Shown: positions 1 to 12,698, counted from the first letter of the stretch. The stretch is DNA of 64,000 nt from Tetracladium setigerum (GCA_031472005.1 PZJY01000008.1:2232001-2296000), one strand, 5' to 3'. Numbers and translations: made by a program. The notes: generated by a model from the sequence alone, not told the origin.

Positions 1-1396
1 CAGGGAACCGATCAGCGCAATAAACAAGCATTCTGGCTGCACGACTCTGTGTCACTTTGTGTGCAGAATTGCAATTGGCCCCGTAGAGTTTGACATGTGT
101 GGGTGGGTGTGAGATGGAGAAACTTGTGCATGTTTCCGTTTCCAGATTATCTGGGTATTTTGCGGAGTTGGTCCGTAGAGAGCGTAGGAGTGATGATCAA
201 ATGACGAGTAGTTTTACCCAGCTAACAAGTAGACAGAGGGCTTTCACAGAAGCAGTAAGTATACTGCGCATAGACCGCGATACTATGAAGCGTTTGCTTA
301 TTTTTGTTCTGCGCTTGAACACCAAATTCGAATGTACGGAGTTTCCGTAGACTTTCCTGGGGAGGGGAGTATTATTGAGATGGCGACTCCGTATTATTCT
401 CGCTTCCAAAACATACACTGGTCTAGATCGAGGCACGATACCCCCAAGACTCGTATCCATCCCAGCCTGCTGAGGATGTGCTACAGGCATCACAGTATTA
501 AGATTAGCCTAATAAATGCGCTAAATACGACCCCGAATTTTGCACTCCCAAGCAATTCTAGCCCACATCACACGTACGCCCTCACGTATGCTGCTCTTGG
601 CTTTTGTGAAGTTCAGACGAGATGTTGTTCTTCTCAAATTCATTTTCATAATCAAGAATCATCAAGGCGAGGAGAGCCTCAAAGCTCGAAGTTAGAAATT
701 GGTAGTGAGACAAAACGGATACTCGTAGGGAATCAATATAGTTTCAACACCTAAACCAAACTCAACTTTTGCCCTGCGGAGCCTACCTCCGTCCTCAATA
801 ACCCAACCCACCTTTACTCACATCCCACATTATGAGCACACCTTTGCGGACAGTTAGTCAGGTAACCAGAAAACAGGGGACACGAGAACAAGGGGTACAC
901 GGACGCCGACATGCATAAGTCGAAGCTTTAACCAAGGATCTAGACTCACCATTCGACCGAAGAGTTAGTCTCTATATATCAATCTAAGCACCCCACCCCT
1001 TCCTCTCCTCTGCCCTACTTCTTTTCCCCTTGTTACCATCTCTCATCTCCTCACATTTGTTCTTTGCGCTGTTCTATCCATTAGCGATTTATTCCCAATA
1101 CTTCCCGTGAAAAACGCCCATTAGAGTTTCGTGGGGGAATATTTACACTTCTGTCGCATTTTTAAAGTGGTGATTTCATCGCGTGCTTGAGTGGCTTGCT
1201 TTCTCAACACTCGCGATTGCTTTCTTCTTCCAAAGCTGGCGACAAAACAAGACAAGACAGGAGAACTGACAGGAATTGTCCCTCGGCTGCGGCATAAATA
1301 AACAAAGAAACCACCCGACGCTTCATTTCATCTCAACCAACAGCGACAAACAATTCTAAACCTCGCGCTCTCAAAGGATTCAAACAAATCGCGAAG
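1..1396. other. Left-edge spacer and promoter of the 1397 gene
   Basis: I find no convincing coding region here; the open frames are short and have no protein-like composition. The part nearest the gene (about 970-1080) has a TATA-like stretch near 974 followed by a long CT-rich tract, as often seen upstream of fungal start sites. A second A/T-rich element lies near 1295. These promoter readings are inference from composition. Confidence 0.4.
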
Positions 1397-2295
1397 ATGC
1401 ATCTCCCTTCTACTCTCCTCCTCCTACTGGCGTCGCGCCTTGCAACCTCGGTCCCAATAGTCTCTTCCTCACCACCACCAAGCTGCATTGAAGGCAATTG
1501 CGACCCAGCTATCCTCCGTCACCTCACTACACTTCACATCGCTTCGTCAAACCCCTTCAGCAACATCAACAATGAAGCCACCGAAACCAAACCCTCCTCC
1601 TCTCCCACCACCAACAATGGCCGCTTAATCATCTCCATCTCCAGCTTAGCCAACGAAGCCATTTCCGCCGAAAAACCAATCTCTACACTCCACCTCACCT
1701 CTCTCCCAGGCAATCCAGAGAAGGAACGACAACAATCCCTCGCGCTCTTGAAGGTTATGGAGGGGGAGAACGCCAATCCAGATGATCACATTCACCTCCA
1801 TGAACTCCCCAAGGACGACCTCGCCAGCTTCTGGACATCCGAGCAAGCCTCTCGTGGTGCGGACAAGCCTCATGGATGTCATGGAGGTCGAAAGCTTGAT
1901 CAATTCATCTACCTACCAGGCAACATCTACATCAAATCCACCCAATACATCTCTCGACGTCCCGACATCGCGGTCGTTGGCATCGTTTTAGCGTTCTTGT
2001 GTTTGGTTATTTGTGTGGAGGCGGCGGGGAAGATTGGTGATTCGTGAGTACTCTCTCTGTTCTTTGTTGTGTTTGTGTAGGATTTTGTGTTGACGAATGA
2101 AATTTCAGTTTGAGAAAGTCTCTTGGATGCACGAATGCTTGTCGAGCAAGAGGAGCCATTTACCTGGCTGACGACAACGAGAAAGTCCCATTCTCACCAA
2201 AGCCAGAGGCTTGCCAACCAACTTTCATTCACTCGGCGGACTCGTTCCCACCAAATCACCCTCAGATCTCTGGATCTCCCCTAGAGAAAGTCTAG
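1397..2295 (+). CDS. Secreted or type I membrane protein of unknown function
   Basis: Two exons, 1397-2043 and 2109-2295, joined by a 65-base intron (GTGAGT to TTTCAG) that keeps the frame and gives 277 residues. The first about 18 residues are a classic signal peptide (MHLPSTLLLLLASRLATS). A second hydrophobic segment lies at about residues 191-209, followed by a short tail of about 68 residues encoded mostly by exon 2. The region between is rich in Ser, Thr, Pro and Asn and is probably disordered. The layout suggests a secretory-pathway protein with one membrane span and a short cytosolic or lumenal tail. I do not recognise a domain. Without the intron the frame stops just after the donor, so the spliced model is preferred. 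Confidence 0.75.
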
Positions 2296-3530
2296 GCATC
2301 ACCAACTCTTTCAAGTATTTTCTTTCTGTCAAATCCCACAAATGAAATTTTTGCGAAGGCGTTTTTATGGTTGCATGGCATGGGTGTTGGAGTCGTATAT
2401 TAGCATGGAGATCAGCATGGAGAGAGAATTGTAGAGGTCAATTGAACAAATCCCTATGGGCATATACCAGGCGTTCATTATTTTGTGCACAGGAGGAAGT
2501 GGATTTTATAGGTGTTGGTTAATAGAATAGATGGTTGAGAGTATGGTATGATACAAAAGAATAGTGGCAGAAAGGCTTTTTAGAGGCTACTACCTACATC
2601 AGAGAGTTAGAAACAATGAAGAAATATGAAATATACCCCTCCGTTCTTGGGGTGGATAGGCGTGACTTTGGACTCGGAGTATGTTTGGAACGGCGGACTT
2701 GACCAGATTGTTGTTTTGGGATAATGGGGAGAGAATATATGAACGAAACGCTCTCGCCGAACTCGAAGATCATAATCCAGACAGTTGCTACTGTCATGCT
2801 AAACAACCATGCCTGCTCCATCTCAGCACTTCTTCGATTCGAAACAGGGTTTTTCCTTCGCATACCCTCGACTACCTAACCCTGCCTATCAACACCTCTC
2901 TATCCTCGGAAAACTCATCAGAACACACCAATCCGAGATACACACAATAGTCCGGACACTTTTCTACCCATGTACCTTGTTACCTCCTTCCATCCTCATA
3001 TTCGCAATCAACGCGTCGCAACACATCCACTTTTATATTTTCCCACTCACGGTTAACGATACGTTGTGTAATGAGTGCTGTTGCCATACAACTTGGAAAA
3101 AAGGGTGAACGTAATAGTGTAAATATTAGTGGGTTGTATGGATCTGCGCCCAGGATGGAGTTTTAATTGCATACGAAGTATCTTGGGATGAGAAAATGGG
3201 GATTTCCTAGACCTTCCCCTGCGAAATGTAGTAGAGACTTTTCTCTAAATTAGTAAAGCACACTTTCCCCCCTTTTCGCCGACTTCCTATTTAAATATTA
3301 TTGCCCTTTTACCAATCCATTCTTTATTCTTTCGAAATTCCATCTTCAGTGAAGACAAGAAAGTTATTTCGTCCTTCGATATATCTACCTATCTATCACT
3401 TTTACCATTCTCACTCCCCGTATCAAGCTACCTTACAGTACCTGATAAATTCCATTTTCTTCCCTTCCGTGGTTGAACACTCTCTATTTTTATTTTTATT
3501 TTTTTAACAGCTACTATATAGAGACTTATC
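2296..3530. other. Intergenic spacer, no gene seen
   Basis: Contains the probable 3' end of the 1397 gene transcript. Overlapping short open frames around 2594-3108 are present on both strands with no signal, motif or splice support. The stretch 3240-3530 is T- and C-rich. Confidence 0.35.
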
Positions 3531-4391
3531 TCAACTCTCCTTTCCTTTTCCCTCCTTCCCCAAAGTCTCCAAAAAGCCAGCCCCCCTCTCCAACAACCAC
3601 CATGCTGCAATTTCATGTAGCCACTTTCCCACTCCTCCTTCCAACGGCATCTTCTCCTTCTCCCCCTCATCCTTCCACATCAAAGTTTCATTACTAATCC
3701 TTAATCTCTTCTTCTCTTTCAAACCGTCTCCTTCGACCTTGCTCATAACAGAATGATCATTAAGTTCAAATCCTTCTCCATCATCACCACCAACACCACC
3801 ACCAACATCCTCACAAATCTCCACCCCCATCCTCGCCCCCCTCACAACCCTACCAGCCCCCTTCACCGGCAAAATCTCAAACTCAACCCTCTCATCCGTT
3901 CTACACACCACTCTATAAATCCCACACACCAAGTCTCCCTCCTCAAACTCCAAATCATCAATATACTCCTTTCCAAAAGTCTTCCGTGCGTCAACTGAGA
4001 CAACCATTCGTAGGACGTATGCCTGTGGTAGTCTTTGCGCGAAAAGTAACATGGTGTGTCGTAGGTAGAGCGTGAGTAGGCGTTTGCGGGGCTGGGATTG
4101 GAGTTGGGAATGGGATTGGGATTGGGAAGGGAGGAAGATGGTTTTCCATGCGTGATCCCAGATGTAGATGTATCTTTGTGAGGAGATTGAGGATGGGAGA
4201 GAGGTCATGTGGTGGGTGAATGGGGATGATGGGGATGACGAGTGCGGAGGTGGGAAAGGGATTGGTTTGGGCGTTGATTTATGTGAGGTGGTGACGGAGA
4301 GGGTTTTATGAAGATGGATGAGATAGAGAGTTGGTGCTGTGGTGAGGAGGATTGTGAATGTGGACAGGGTGAGGAAGAGATGGGTGGGCAT
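3531..4391 (-). CDS. Membrane-anchored protein of unknown function
   Basis: Single-exon frame of 286 residues. The N-terminus (about residues 4-28) is a hydrophobic signal-anchor or signal peptide (MPTHLFLTLSTFTILLTTAP). It is followed by a Ser/Pro-rich linker to about residue 62 and then a folded-looking domain with alternating hydrophobic strands (YVLRMVVSVDARKTFGKEY, then VCGIYRVVCRTDERVEFEIL). The last 60 residues contain an amphipathic segment (VGKWLHEIAAWWLLERGAGF). The sequence before the ATG (AAAGAAACA) fits a fungal start. I do not recognise the family. The dense strand-rich core suggests a small beta or alpha/beta fold, but that is a guess. Confidence 0.6.
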   Translation of the reverse strand: MPTHLFLTLSTFTILLTTAPTLYLIHLHKTLSVTTSHKSTPKPIPFPPPHSSSPSSPFTHHMTSLPSSISSQRYIYIWDHAWKTIFLPSQSQSHSQLQSQPRKRLLTLYLRHTMLLFAQRLPQAYVLRMVVSVDARKTFGKEYIDDLEFEEGDLVCGIYRVVCRTDERVEFEILPVKGAGRVVRGARMGVEICEDVGGGVGGDDGEGFELNDHSVMSKVEGDGLKEKKRLRISNETLMWKDEGEKEKMPLEGGVGKWLHEIAAWWLLERGAGFLETLGKEGKGKES

Positions 4392-5699
4392 TGTTTCTTT
4401 GAGTAGGTGGATTAGTATATGAAAAGCTGGAATGGATGAATAGATTAGGTGTATAAATTATCTTCCAAGATTGGACAATGATGGTAAGAGGTGGTATTTT
4501 TAATCAGCGATGAAGAAAGTCAGTGGAAGTTTATGACAAGAAGCTTCCAGCTTTCAGATTCTCTCACTTTATATAAGAATAGGAGAGGAGAGGAGAGGTA
4601 CGAGTAGGGCTGACCTGGTTGCGGGGTAATTCAATGCCGATAACTGCTGATTATTTGAACACTCAATACATCGCTCTCCAAACCCCCCAAAATGCAACAA
4701 TCAGTTTTCTTACAATTTCACAAAGTACCTATCTTTCTTACCCACAAACTAACATCTCAAATTTAAAGCTCTTAAAGGAGCATCTATGATATATACATAT
4801 GAATATGTTTGCATCCTCCCATGTTTAATTAAACACGAAACAGTGCCTTTGCTGCTACTATTCACCAAAGCAACTCATCAACATTGAGCTCGACGGGAAC
4901 CCAAATCTAACTACCTTGACTCACTTCCTCTCTTCATCTATCTATCTGATCGAAATTTATATCATCTTTTATTTTTAGGAAAATAAAGGACACGGTATAC
5001 CCCATACACGCACACATTGAATCCATCGCATCCAGCGATCCCTCCCTCTATTCCTCCTTCTCTCTATTCATTCCTTTCTTCATTTCATTCCCTTCTCAAT
5101 TTCACTTAATCTTTCTGTTTTTTATGGGGAATAACATTAAATTTATCTTCTTCTTTTATAAAAACTACCTAACAAGTACCCATACCTCAGTACCTATCCC
5201 CCAGTACCAAGTTGCCTTACGCTCACATCGATCTGTCTACACGCTAAAACAAATCCCAACACAGGGTAAGTTATACTAATAAAACTTCCTAATCACCGAC
5301 CACAACAATACTAATACCAATATCTACTGTAATCTCTCTCTCCCTCACCCTCTGTATCTATCATACCATCCTCTCCCTCTCTTTCCCCCTTCCACAAAAA
5401 AGATACTATGTTTTAAGGTATGTATAAACCGCCCCCCGATCGTAATAATAACCCATCAAAGTCATTGCACGACATCATGATGAAAAAAAAAACACCAATC
5501 CAAAACCCCTGAACCTCGCTCCCAAAAACCGCTCCCAAAAAAAGAAAACAGGAAAAACAGAACGCCTAATGCCATCCTTTCTTCTCTTCCTTTTCCTTCA
5601 TCACTAAGATAAGGATATTTCGGGGTAATAAACACACACATACACACGGCCAGCTTTCTCTCTTCTTCCTCATTACTCTCACTTTCTTGTTGTCACACT
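4392..5699. other. Intergenic spacer between two minus-strand genes
   Basis: AT-rich and CT-rich sequence without a supported gene. The part just above 4392 is the likely promoter of the 3531-4391 gene; the part below 5699 is the likely 3' untranslated region of the SYLF gene. A purine repeat (GGAGA units) lies near 4580-4597. Confidence 0.35.
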
Positions 5700-8117
5700 T
5701 TAAAACCTGGGCTTAACATCTCCCACCGCCAATGGCGTAGGCGGTAAGCTGTGGAACTCCTCATGTTCAGCACCTCCATCCACATCCGAGAGACTATCAT
5801 TCTTCTTCAAAGTCTTGATTGGTCTCTCCTCCTCCGTCTTCGCTTTATCCTCGTTGCTCGTCGTCTTCTCCTCATTATCATCCTGTCGCTTCATAACCAT
5901 CTCGTCATCCACGTCCACATCAACCTTCTTCGGCGCTTCCAACGTGATAGCTGGTGTAAGCTCATCTCCTCTATTCTCTTTCTCACCACCATCAGCCGCC
6001 TTAACCTTAATCTCCTCCTTCTCTTCCTCCTCGGAATATCCCGTCTGCAACAAATAACTCCTCCTCGGCAACTCCGGACTCTTCAAGGAATCCGACATGG
6101 ACGAATTGCGTCTGCTACTGCTATTCGCAAAGCTGCTTGGCCGACTGCTGCTACTCCCATGATGTAAATCAATTTCCTCGAATCCATCTTTCGTCGGGCT
6201 GGGGCCCGAACTATGATCGATCATCGCGCGACTACTTCTCGCGCTAGAGCGAGGAGGCAGAGGGGGAGGGATACGTTTTGGGATATCGACCAGGCCACCC
6301 TTCACTTTCAACGCTCGGGGCGTGATGATAGTCGCTTGCGAAGCAGCGGCTTCAAAAATCACCGGTTCTTCATCCTCGTCATCACTATCAAAAACCGACC
6401 CGATCGAACCGCGGCGACCGACTTTCCTGTCGCTGCCAAGTGGGCTTTCATTAATCGTCGTGCCGTCGAATTCTTGACTGTGGTTTTTGCTCGGGCTGCT
6501 GTATGGACCGAGGTCGATTTTGGTGTAGTCGATTTCCGGGGGTTCGGTGACGATGCGCTTTTCGTCTTCTTCGATTATCTTTTCCGTGCTGCGGCGCGTA
6601 GGGCTGAGTTTGGGAGAGAAGGGGCCGTCAGTTTGGGTGCTCATGTCTACGGTCTGCGTGCTGGTTGTTGTGTAAGATAGGCGGTTTGAAGGTGCTAAGG
6701 ATAGCATGCTGTCTCGATTACTCCTCGTTGCTAATGTATCCATACTCCTTCTGTGGAATTTACTGTATAATGGACTTGTTGGTGCTGGGTTGAACTCGAA
6801 TTGATTACTTGCTGGCCGGTTGTTACTCCCCGCTTCCTTGATCTCCAATCCGAATTTCTCCAGAGCGAGCACGCCGAATGGATCTGGGTCATCTGGCTCT
6901 GGTACACCAAAAGTCGAAGATCTGGTCGGTGTGCCAATTTCGACGTCGCCCGGCGTAGGCTCATTATCCAATTGCCGTAGTAGAGTCTGATCCACATCTG
7001 TTCGACCTTCCGCAGCTTTAACGGTTTCCATAAGCTTTTTGATTTCGTATGGCGGATGTCTCACTTTTCCCGCAAGAATATCTGTGACTCCAATCCGCTG
7101 GCCGTAAAAGCGTTCGTTCTCGTCGGTTCGCTCGATGATGACGGTTCCGTCCACCTGCACTCCGGCGTAAAGTCCTCGAGATTTGAGGTATGTGAAAACC
7201 GGGCGACTAGAAGATCAGCGTTAGTATTTCCGTGTCAAAATCTCCATTTGGATGCAGCACTGTACGCACTTTGCCTGTTTCCATTTTCCATCGTTCTCCA
7301 ATACCCCTCCAACACCCATTGGGCCTGCCACAGCACTGATCTCCCCACCAAGCGTCGCGCGAATGGCAGTAAACGAGTCCAATGCCTTGCGATTGTTAAT
7401 CACCAACACACAGTCATAGATATCCACGCCAATTAAGAAGCCCAAACCAGCCGTATGTAGCATGATACCCGAAGGAGGACTCCATTCCCCGTTCTCCTGT
7501 CGCGCAATCAACACGCCCGATCCGCCGGCGCCCGACAACCACAAGCCCGTCCGCATAGTCGTGAAGATGGCCAGTCCCACGGCATTCTGTATGACCTTTT
7601 CCGGAATTTTCTTCAAGACTCGTTGTTTGCCCTTCGGAACGTTTTCAGTGGCGGGCCACTCTTCCTCGGCGTAGAAACCATCCTCTATTGTCAAGCAGCC
7701 AAGATCAGTCTTTTTTTGTTTCCTTTTGTTTGCTTGACTCGAGCGCAAAACCCAACGGAATGTCAAAGAAAAAGTATATTTTTTGGGGGGCAAACGAAAA
7801 AAAGAAAAGAAGAAGACTCACTGCAGAAGGATTTCAAAATGCGCGCAGCTTTGTCGGATTCAATGTCTAATGTCGTGGGCCAGAAGGCTTCGGATCCAAT
7901 TTTGTTGGAGAGTCTGTTGATGGGAGGGCCAACTGGAGGGGTTGTCAGTTTCGTTTCCGCGCGCGCGCACCGTCCATTCTTCGTGGGGCCAGCCGCAAAG
8001 GAAAAGGTGGGTGGTGGACTCACGTTTGTCAACAACTGCGTATGCTTTATCGAAGCCCTTTTTGCTGCTCGTTTTTGTCTTGTCCCAGGATGGGAGCATG
8101 GAAGTAACGCGCTGCAT
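5700..8117 (-). CDS. SYLF-domain (Ysc84/Lsb3-type) actin-patch protein
   Basis: Four exons on the minus strand: 8117-8024, 7932-7822, 7684-7270 and 7206-5700, giving 708 residues. All three introns are GT-AG and keep frame. The N-terminal about 245 residues form a SYLF (DUF500, Las17-binding) domain. Landmarks are KLGPPINRLSNKIGSEAFWP, the KAARILKSFCKDGFYAEEE junction across intron 2, the Gly-rich GAGGSGVLIAR, and RPVFTYLKSRGLYAGVQVDG across intron 3. In yeast, Ysc84 and Lsb3 use this domain to bind lipids and actin at endocytic patches. The yeast proteins end in an SH3 domain. Here no SH3 is visible: the tail of about 450 residues is low-complexity, Ser-rich and acidic, with Pro-rich PPPLPPR near residue 515 that could be an SH3 ligand. 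Family assignment is firm; the actin role is inferred by homology. Confidence 0.9.
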
Positions 8118-9656
8118 ATTTGCTGTTTTGCTTCGCAGAAGTGTGCAATCGAGGGTATCTTCAACTGTTGCTGCTGCTGGTGTTGTTGTTGTTGTTTGTT
8201 CTTCCTTTCTTCCTCCGAAGGCGGGGAAGTTTTGAAAGGACGAGCCGAACGAATAATGCGGTTATAACGGTATTATGGTGATTGATTGATTGTGCCTTGT
8301 GTATCTTGAACGGATCATGTATCGCGAATGGTGATTGTTTGGCCACAGCGGGTGGAGGTCATCGTCGCCAGCTCACACAGAGGAGGAGGAGGAAGAGAGA
8401 AAGAGAAAAGATGTTTGCGCCGGGGAGGAAAGAAGACGAAGGTGGTGGTGGTGGTGGTGGTGTTCGTACAGGACCAAGCTGAGGCTGGAAATACTGCCAC
8501 CACTTGCACTCACTTACTCACTCGGTCGAGGGGTGTCGCGGGCCTTTGCGTTGCGTTCGCTGTCAAAGAAGGCCGTGCCTCCCGTATTTCTGGGTGGTGT
8601 GGACGTGGTCGTGGTCGGATGCCCCGGCGTGTTTGGTGCTTGATGATGACGAGGGCGAACCTGATGTCATGCTTGCGAAAAATGCGCAACGATGCTTACA
8701 GTACAGCAGTGCGAACACCTCGCCCTTAATAATGATAATGCCGCAATCCTCAACGCGTCAGGAGGGAGAGTTTCGGAAGAAGATTGTGTGAAGAGAAATA
8801 GTTGAGATGAGATGAGATAATACACTTTTCGCCTTTCGAAGTACAGTAGCTCCGGCATCTCGAGAAAGTCTAGAGACACCAACGCCTGCAAGGCACACAC
8901 ATGGTCACCTCGGCTATGTATGAGGAGGTATGTACTTTGGTACCCATCTACCAAGGTATGTATCTACCTTGTTTTTGGTACCTGGTACATGTGAACAAAC
9001 AGGAATTGATTGAACAAAGTGGACACCTCACAAACCCTCGGGATCGAATAGAGTTGCGCCCTTGAAACCCGCTCCCAGCAGAGATGGATGGGATGGAGGC
9101 TAATTCTCGCAAGCAGAGACACAAGAGTGGCACAACACAGGCTGAATGAGAAACCGGAGAATTAATTGCCTTTTCACAATGCCATTAAAGAAAGTCTGAT
9201 GTGCGTTCGGTTTCTAATGCGCCCTTCTCCCTTCCGAAAAGCTAATTAATATTACATACAGTCTGAATGGCCCGTCCAATAGTTCGGTAGATGATTGATG
9301 TCTTGCTTCGTTTCTCACACATTCTCACATCATCCCCTGATTTGCTATGATACGCCTCGCGTGCTGTTTATTTGTACATTATGTGTTCGTTATACAAGCT
9401 ACAAAACTCAAACCTGCAGCTTTTAAAACATACCCAGTTCCCTTTTGTTTTTGCTTTTGGTGCCGTCCGTGAACTGAAAACCTCCTATGTAGCTAGGTAT
9501 GTAGCCTTCTGTATCGAGTCGTGAAAGCCGTTGATCATTCATCATATCCAAGCCGCCCCTTTCCCCTGCATCATCTCCTCTCCGTCACACTTCTTCATAC
9601 AAGTATCATAACAATCATAATAGGTCTCGCAACATCCATCTTCGTGTGGTTGTCCT
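8118..9656. other. Promoter region of the SYLF gene and spacer
   Basis: No supported gene. Open frames here come from simple repeats: a GTT/GCT-rich stretch near 8165-8200 and a (GTG)n tract at 8441-8462. A/T-rich motifs and many GGTAC/GGTA steps occur at 8930-8990. The region separates the start of the SYLF gene from the 3' end of the next minus-strand gene. Confidence 0.35.
8441..8462. repeat. (GTG)n microsatellite
   Basis: About seven GTG units in a row upstream of the SYLF gene. It creates artificial poly-Val/poly-Gly frames. Confidence 0.8.
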
Positions 9657-10081
9657 TTAGAAAGCCTTCTTCAAACCCCCTCCAAGACTATCTCCCACAT
9701 CACTAATACCACCACCAAGAGACTCCTGAACATCAGCGGCTTGCTTACTTCCAGCCAAATCACCTATTGCCGGCGGAAAAAAAAAAAGAGAACATTAGCT
9801 CGTCCCTCTCCAACTTCAACCTCACACAACACCAAAACCAAAAAAGAAACCAAAAAACAGGGGGAAATATAACACGAAACAAACATACCCTTCACGAAAT
9901 CTTCACCCTCCTTCAACCCTTGCGCCTGCAACTTCTTCGCCTCAGCCTCAGCCTTCGCTTTGAAGAGGAGGATTCCAAGCTCTTGGATCAGAGGGTCCAA
10001 TGCTCCGGATACATAGGCTCCGCCGAGTGCAATGGCGATGACGGCCACGATGGCCGAGATGATAAGGTAGGTGCTGACCAT
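9657..10081 (-). CDS. Small single-span membrane protein, unknown function
   Basis: Two exons, 10081-9889 and 9763-9657, joined by a 125-base intron (GTATGT to CAATAG) to give 99 residues. Residues 4-26 form a strongly hydrophobic N-terminal span (YLIISAIVAVIAIALGGAYV). It is followed by an Ala/Glu/Lys-rich amphipathic helix (about 40-60, FKAKAEAEAKKLQAQGLKEG) and a Gly-rich tail (ESLGGGISDVGDSLGGGLKK). Without splicing the frame runs into an unrelated low-complexity end, whereas the spliced product reads smoothly into the stop. The layout (one N-terminal span plus a charged helix) suggests a small organelle or ER membrane protein; the role is not known to me. Confidence 0.75.
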
Positions 10082-11370
10082 ATTTGCGCGTGAACAGTTT
10101 GTCCAGATAGTTTTTTTTTTGTTTTTGTTAGTTTTTTTGGAAATGATGCTGGCTGCGAATTGAATTGAATTGAATTACGAGTTAGATTGGAATATAAGGA
10201 CTTGCGAAGCGAAGCTGAATGCTATATAACAAAGCAAGAAATGAACAAAATGACCCAACAAAACGAAAAAGATGGATGCTTTATATACCTGGGTAAGGCA
10301 TGTGCAAATCCATTCCATCCATCCATCCATCCACCCCGCCAAAAAATGATTCTATTTCTTGCCATCTTGATATGTATGCGGCTCTCATGACGTTTTTTTA
10401 CCATCCCCCATCCATCCATTCCCCATTGTATGTGAGTTATCCCCGCCCGCGCGCTACAGTATTTCAACCTGCAGAATGCAAGTTTTTTGACAGCTGCCAT
10501 GAGCGCAGATCTAGGTATCGAGTGGTTCCAGCTGCAAACATGGATGTTTTTGGTGCAGAGAGTTTGTATGTCGTGGAACCATGGTCACGTCACTTGAAGC
10601 TTTGATTGATTGACGTGCGTGCTTGCTTGGGGTGATGGGGAAAAGATGATGGCATTTTTGGGGAGATGGAAACATAGGGTGGAGTGAGTGGTGGAGTTTT
10701 TGGGTGATGGAATGAACAAATGAGTCTTGGCCCGAGAAAACGTCACGGTTGTCTGTTGCTGTTTTGTTTTCTCAAAGCCATGGATGGCATTTTGTTCCTT
10801 ATTTTTTTTCTAAAGGTGTTGTCCCATTTACTTATTGTTGCTACTTATTTTTGCATATCACATTTCCTCTCGTTTACAAATTACGGTTCCAAGATTTATG
10901 ACGACTATTTATAGACGAATAGTGGGGTCGATATTCACCGTCTTAAGATAGATCATTACCTTGATTTCCAAGTAACAAAAGATCACAGTGCTGCCCTTGC
11001 GGCAAATTCAGCAGGGAGATGTAATGTTGAGTATCAATTGGTCCCACAGGTGACTAACCTCGATTGCAATCTGACATAAAACTTGGACCAAAACACCTTA
11101 TTGCTGCCGAAGTAGATGTATAACAGAAATCTGGAACTTGAAAGGTAAAATATCAACGTAATGTTTCGAAATTCGATGGCCTTTCTATTGTGGTGATGCA
11201 AGATTTTAACCACATGTGGGGGGATGTGGGAGTTGGGCTTCTCTTGGGCAAAGAGCATCCACGCGAGAGCACTTCAAGGTAAACAAACGGATGAAACGCA
11301 CGGAACACATGAATCTCTTCGCTTGAGCGGCTCATTATGAATTAATAAGCATCCAGCCTATGCAGTAACT
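10082..11370. other. Spacer, no gene seen
   Basis: Includes the promoter of the small membrane-protein gene (poly-T near 10111-10135) and a (CCAT)n microsatellite at about 10312-10333. Frames between 10187 and 11335 have no motif or splice support. The part below 11370 is probably the 3' end of the following minus-strand gene. Confidence 0.35.
10312..10333. repeat. (CCAT)n microsatellite
   Basis: About five tandem CCAT units; a shorter related stretch lies at about 10406-10418. Confidence 0.75.
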
Positions 11371-12698
11371 CTACCAGTTCGGGGAAGTCTCCGGGTTGGT
11401 GGCCACTCCTTCCAAGGTCTTATACATGGCCTCGTCATCTCCCGCGACCTTCTTCATGAGAGCGGCTAGGTAGTCAACAGTAACTTTCGATAAGTCGGTC
11501 ACGCTCATTACTCCTAGGAATTCGGCGAAGAAGTCAATCAGGGTATAGTGCATCAACAAGTCTTCCTCTTTGTTGACCATGTGAGCCGCTGCAAAGTATA
11601 ACAATCCCTCTCCACCCTCAACACCATATTCTGCTTCGATGCCTTGAAACGGGGTATGCGTGACGGTTTGGAAATCAAGCCCCGCCAGGCGTGGGAGAAG
11701 ACGAAGTAGTCGGCCTTGTGCGAGTGATTTTTGTCTCTCATTCAATTGACCTTCTGCCGTGCCAACAGTTTTGGGACTACAGAGATCGAGGATGGTTTGA
11801 TAGATTTGTCGATCCTGAAAGATACGACGCCATAGCAGTCCTTGACCAGGTGGCATTCGAGACGCAATCTGAAGACCATGCATTTGAGTTGACAAACCAG
11901 CTGATGTTCTCCGATCACAATCAACTTCTAGCAAGTCACCCAGGACTTGGGTTGCCTTCTCTCCCACTTCGACTTGTGGAGTGCTTAGCCATGTGATGAC
12001 ATACTCCAACATCACTCCTTGCATGATGGAGAGAATGGCGGTATCGCTGGGACTGCGTGTGGCTTTGTGAATCACGGTAACGGCGAGAAGATTGGCTGAG
12101 GGAGCGGGTGATCGAAGTGCTTGGATCAAGGCATCTTCGGAGGCTAGGGTGAGAGCTTGGGCAAAGGGGACTTGCTGGAGGAGCTTGATGCTGAGATTTG
12201 CGAGAAGGGTGGGATCTTTGCCATAAGACAGGAGAATTTGTGTCAAGAGTGGTAGTAATTTGGGGATGAGAGGGGCCATGTTTGTTGCTGCTCAAAGTTA
12301 GCTCGTCGCCGGGGGTGAGTAACAATAGATCGCGTAAAGTGATCAAGGTGGAAATGAACGACACCATGATCATAGGACAACCACATCGACACAACTCGAA
12401 ACAAAGTGCATAATCACATCTCCTCTCTCACTGCCCTTGCTACAGCTTTACCTTTGCCTTCGCGAGGTATTTCGCCATTGAAGCAAAAGGCCCGCAGCGC
12501 GAATAGTACCACGCGAGCCATCCTGACTTCCCTCCAACACCCATCGGAGGACTCGAGAAAAGGAGACAGCTTACCGTTGAGCTGCAACTCAACCTCGTCA
12601 AAGAGCTTCGCATCTAGGGGTATCTCTGAATTCTCAGCAACGCGTTGAAGGTGATTCTGAAGCTCCTCCAGTCCCGTGATAGGTACGTGGTCCGTCAT
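11371..12698 (-). CDS. Putative Hsm3/PSMD5-like proteasome assembly chaperone
   Basis: Two exons, 12698-12452 and 12287-11371, with a 164-base intron (AAG|GTAAAG donor, CTAAC branch, GAGCAG acceptor), giving 387 residues. The protein is nearly all helical and Leu-rich with HEAT/ARM-like repeats (for example VITWLSTPQVEVGEKATQVL and LMHYTLIDFFAEFLGVMSV). This pattern, the length and the LLWRRIFQDRQIYQTILDLC segment fit the fungal Hsm3 family, which relates to mammalian S5b/PSMD5. Hsm3 binds the Rpt1 ATPase and helps build the 19S regulatory particle base. The family call is from general resemblance, not a diagnostic motif. An unrelated HEAT-repeat protein is the main alternative. A start at the exon 2 ATG (12279) is possible but would lose a protein-like N-terminus. 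Confidence 0.5.

Noticed and set aside
5751..6680. Plus-strand frames of 80-155 residues over the SYLF tail
   Set aside because: Shadows of the low-complexity coding tail on the minus strand.
7623..8267. Plus-strand frame of 214 residues opposite the SYLF gene
   Set aside because: Lies antisense to exons 1-3 of a well-supported gene and includes simple GTT repeats; no motif.
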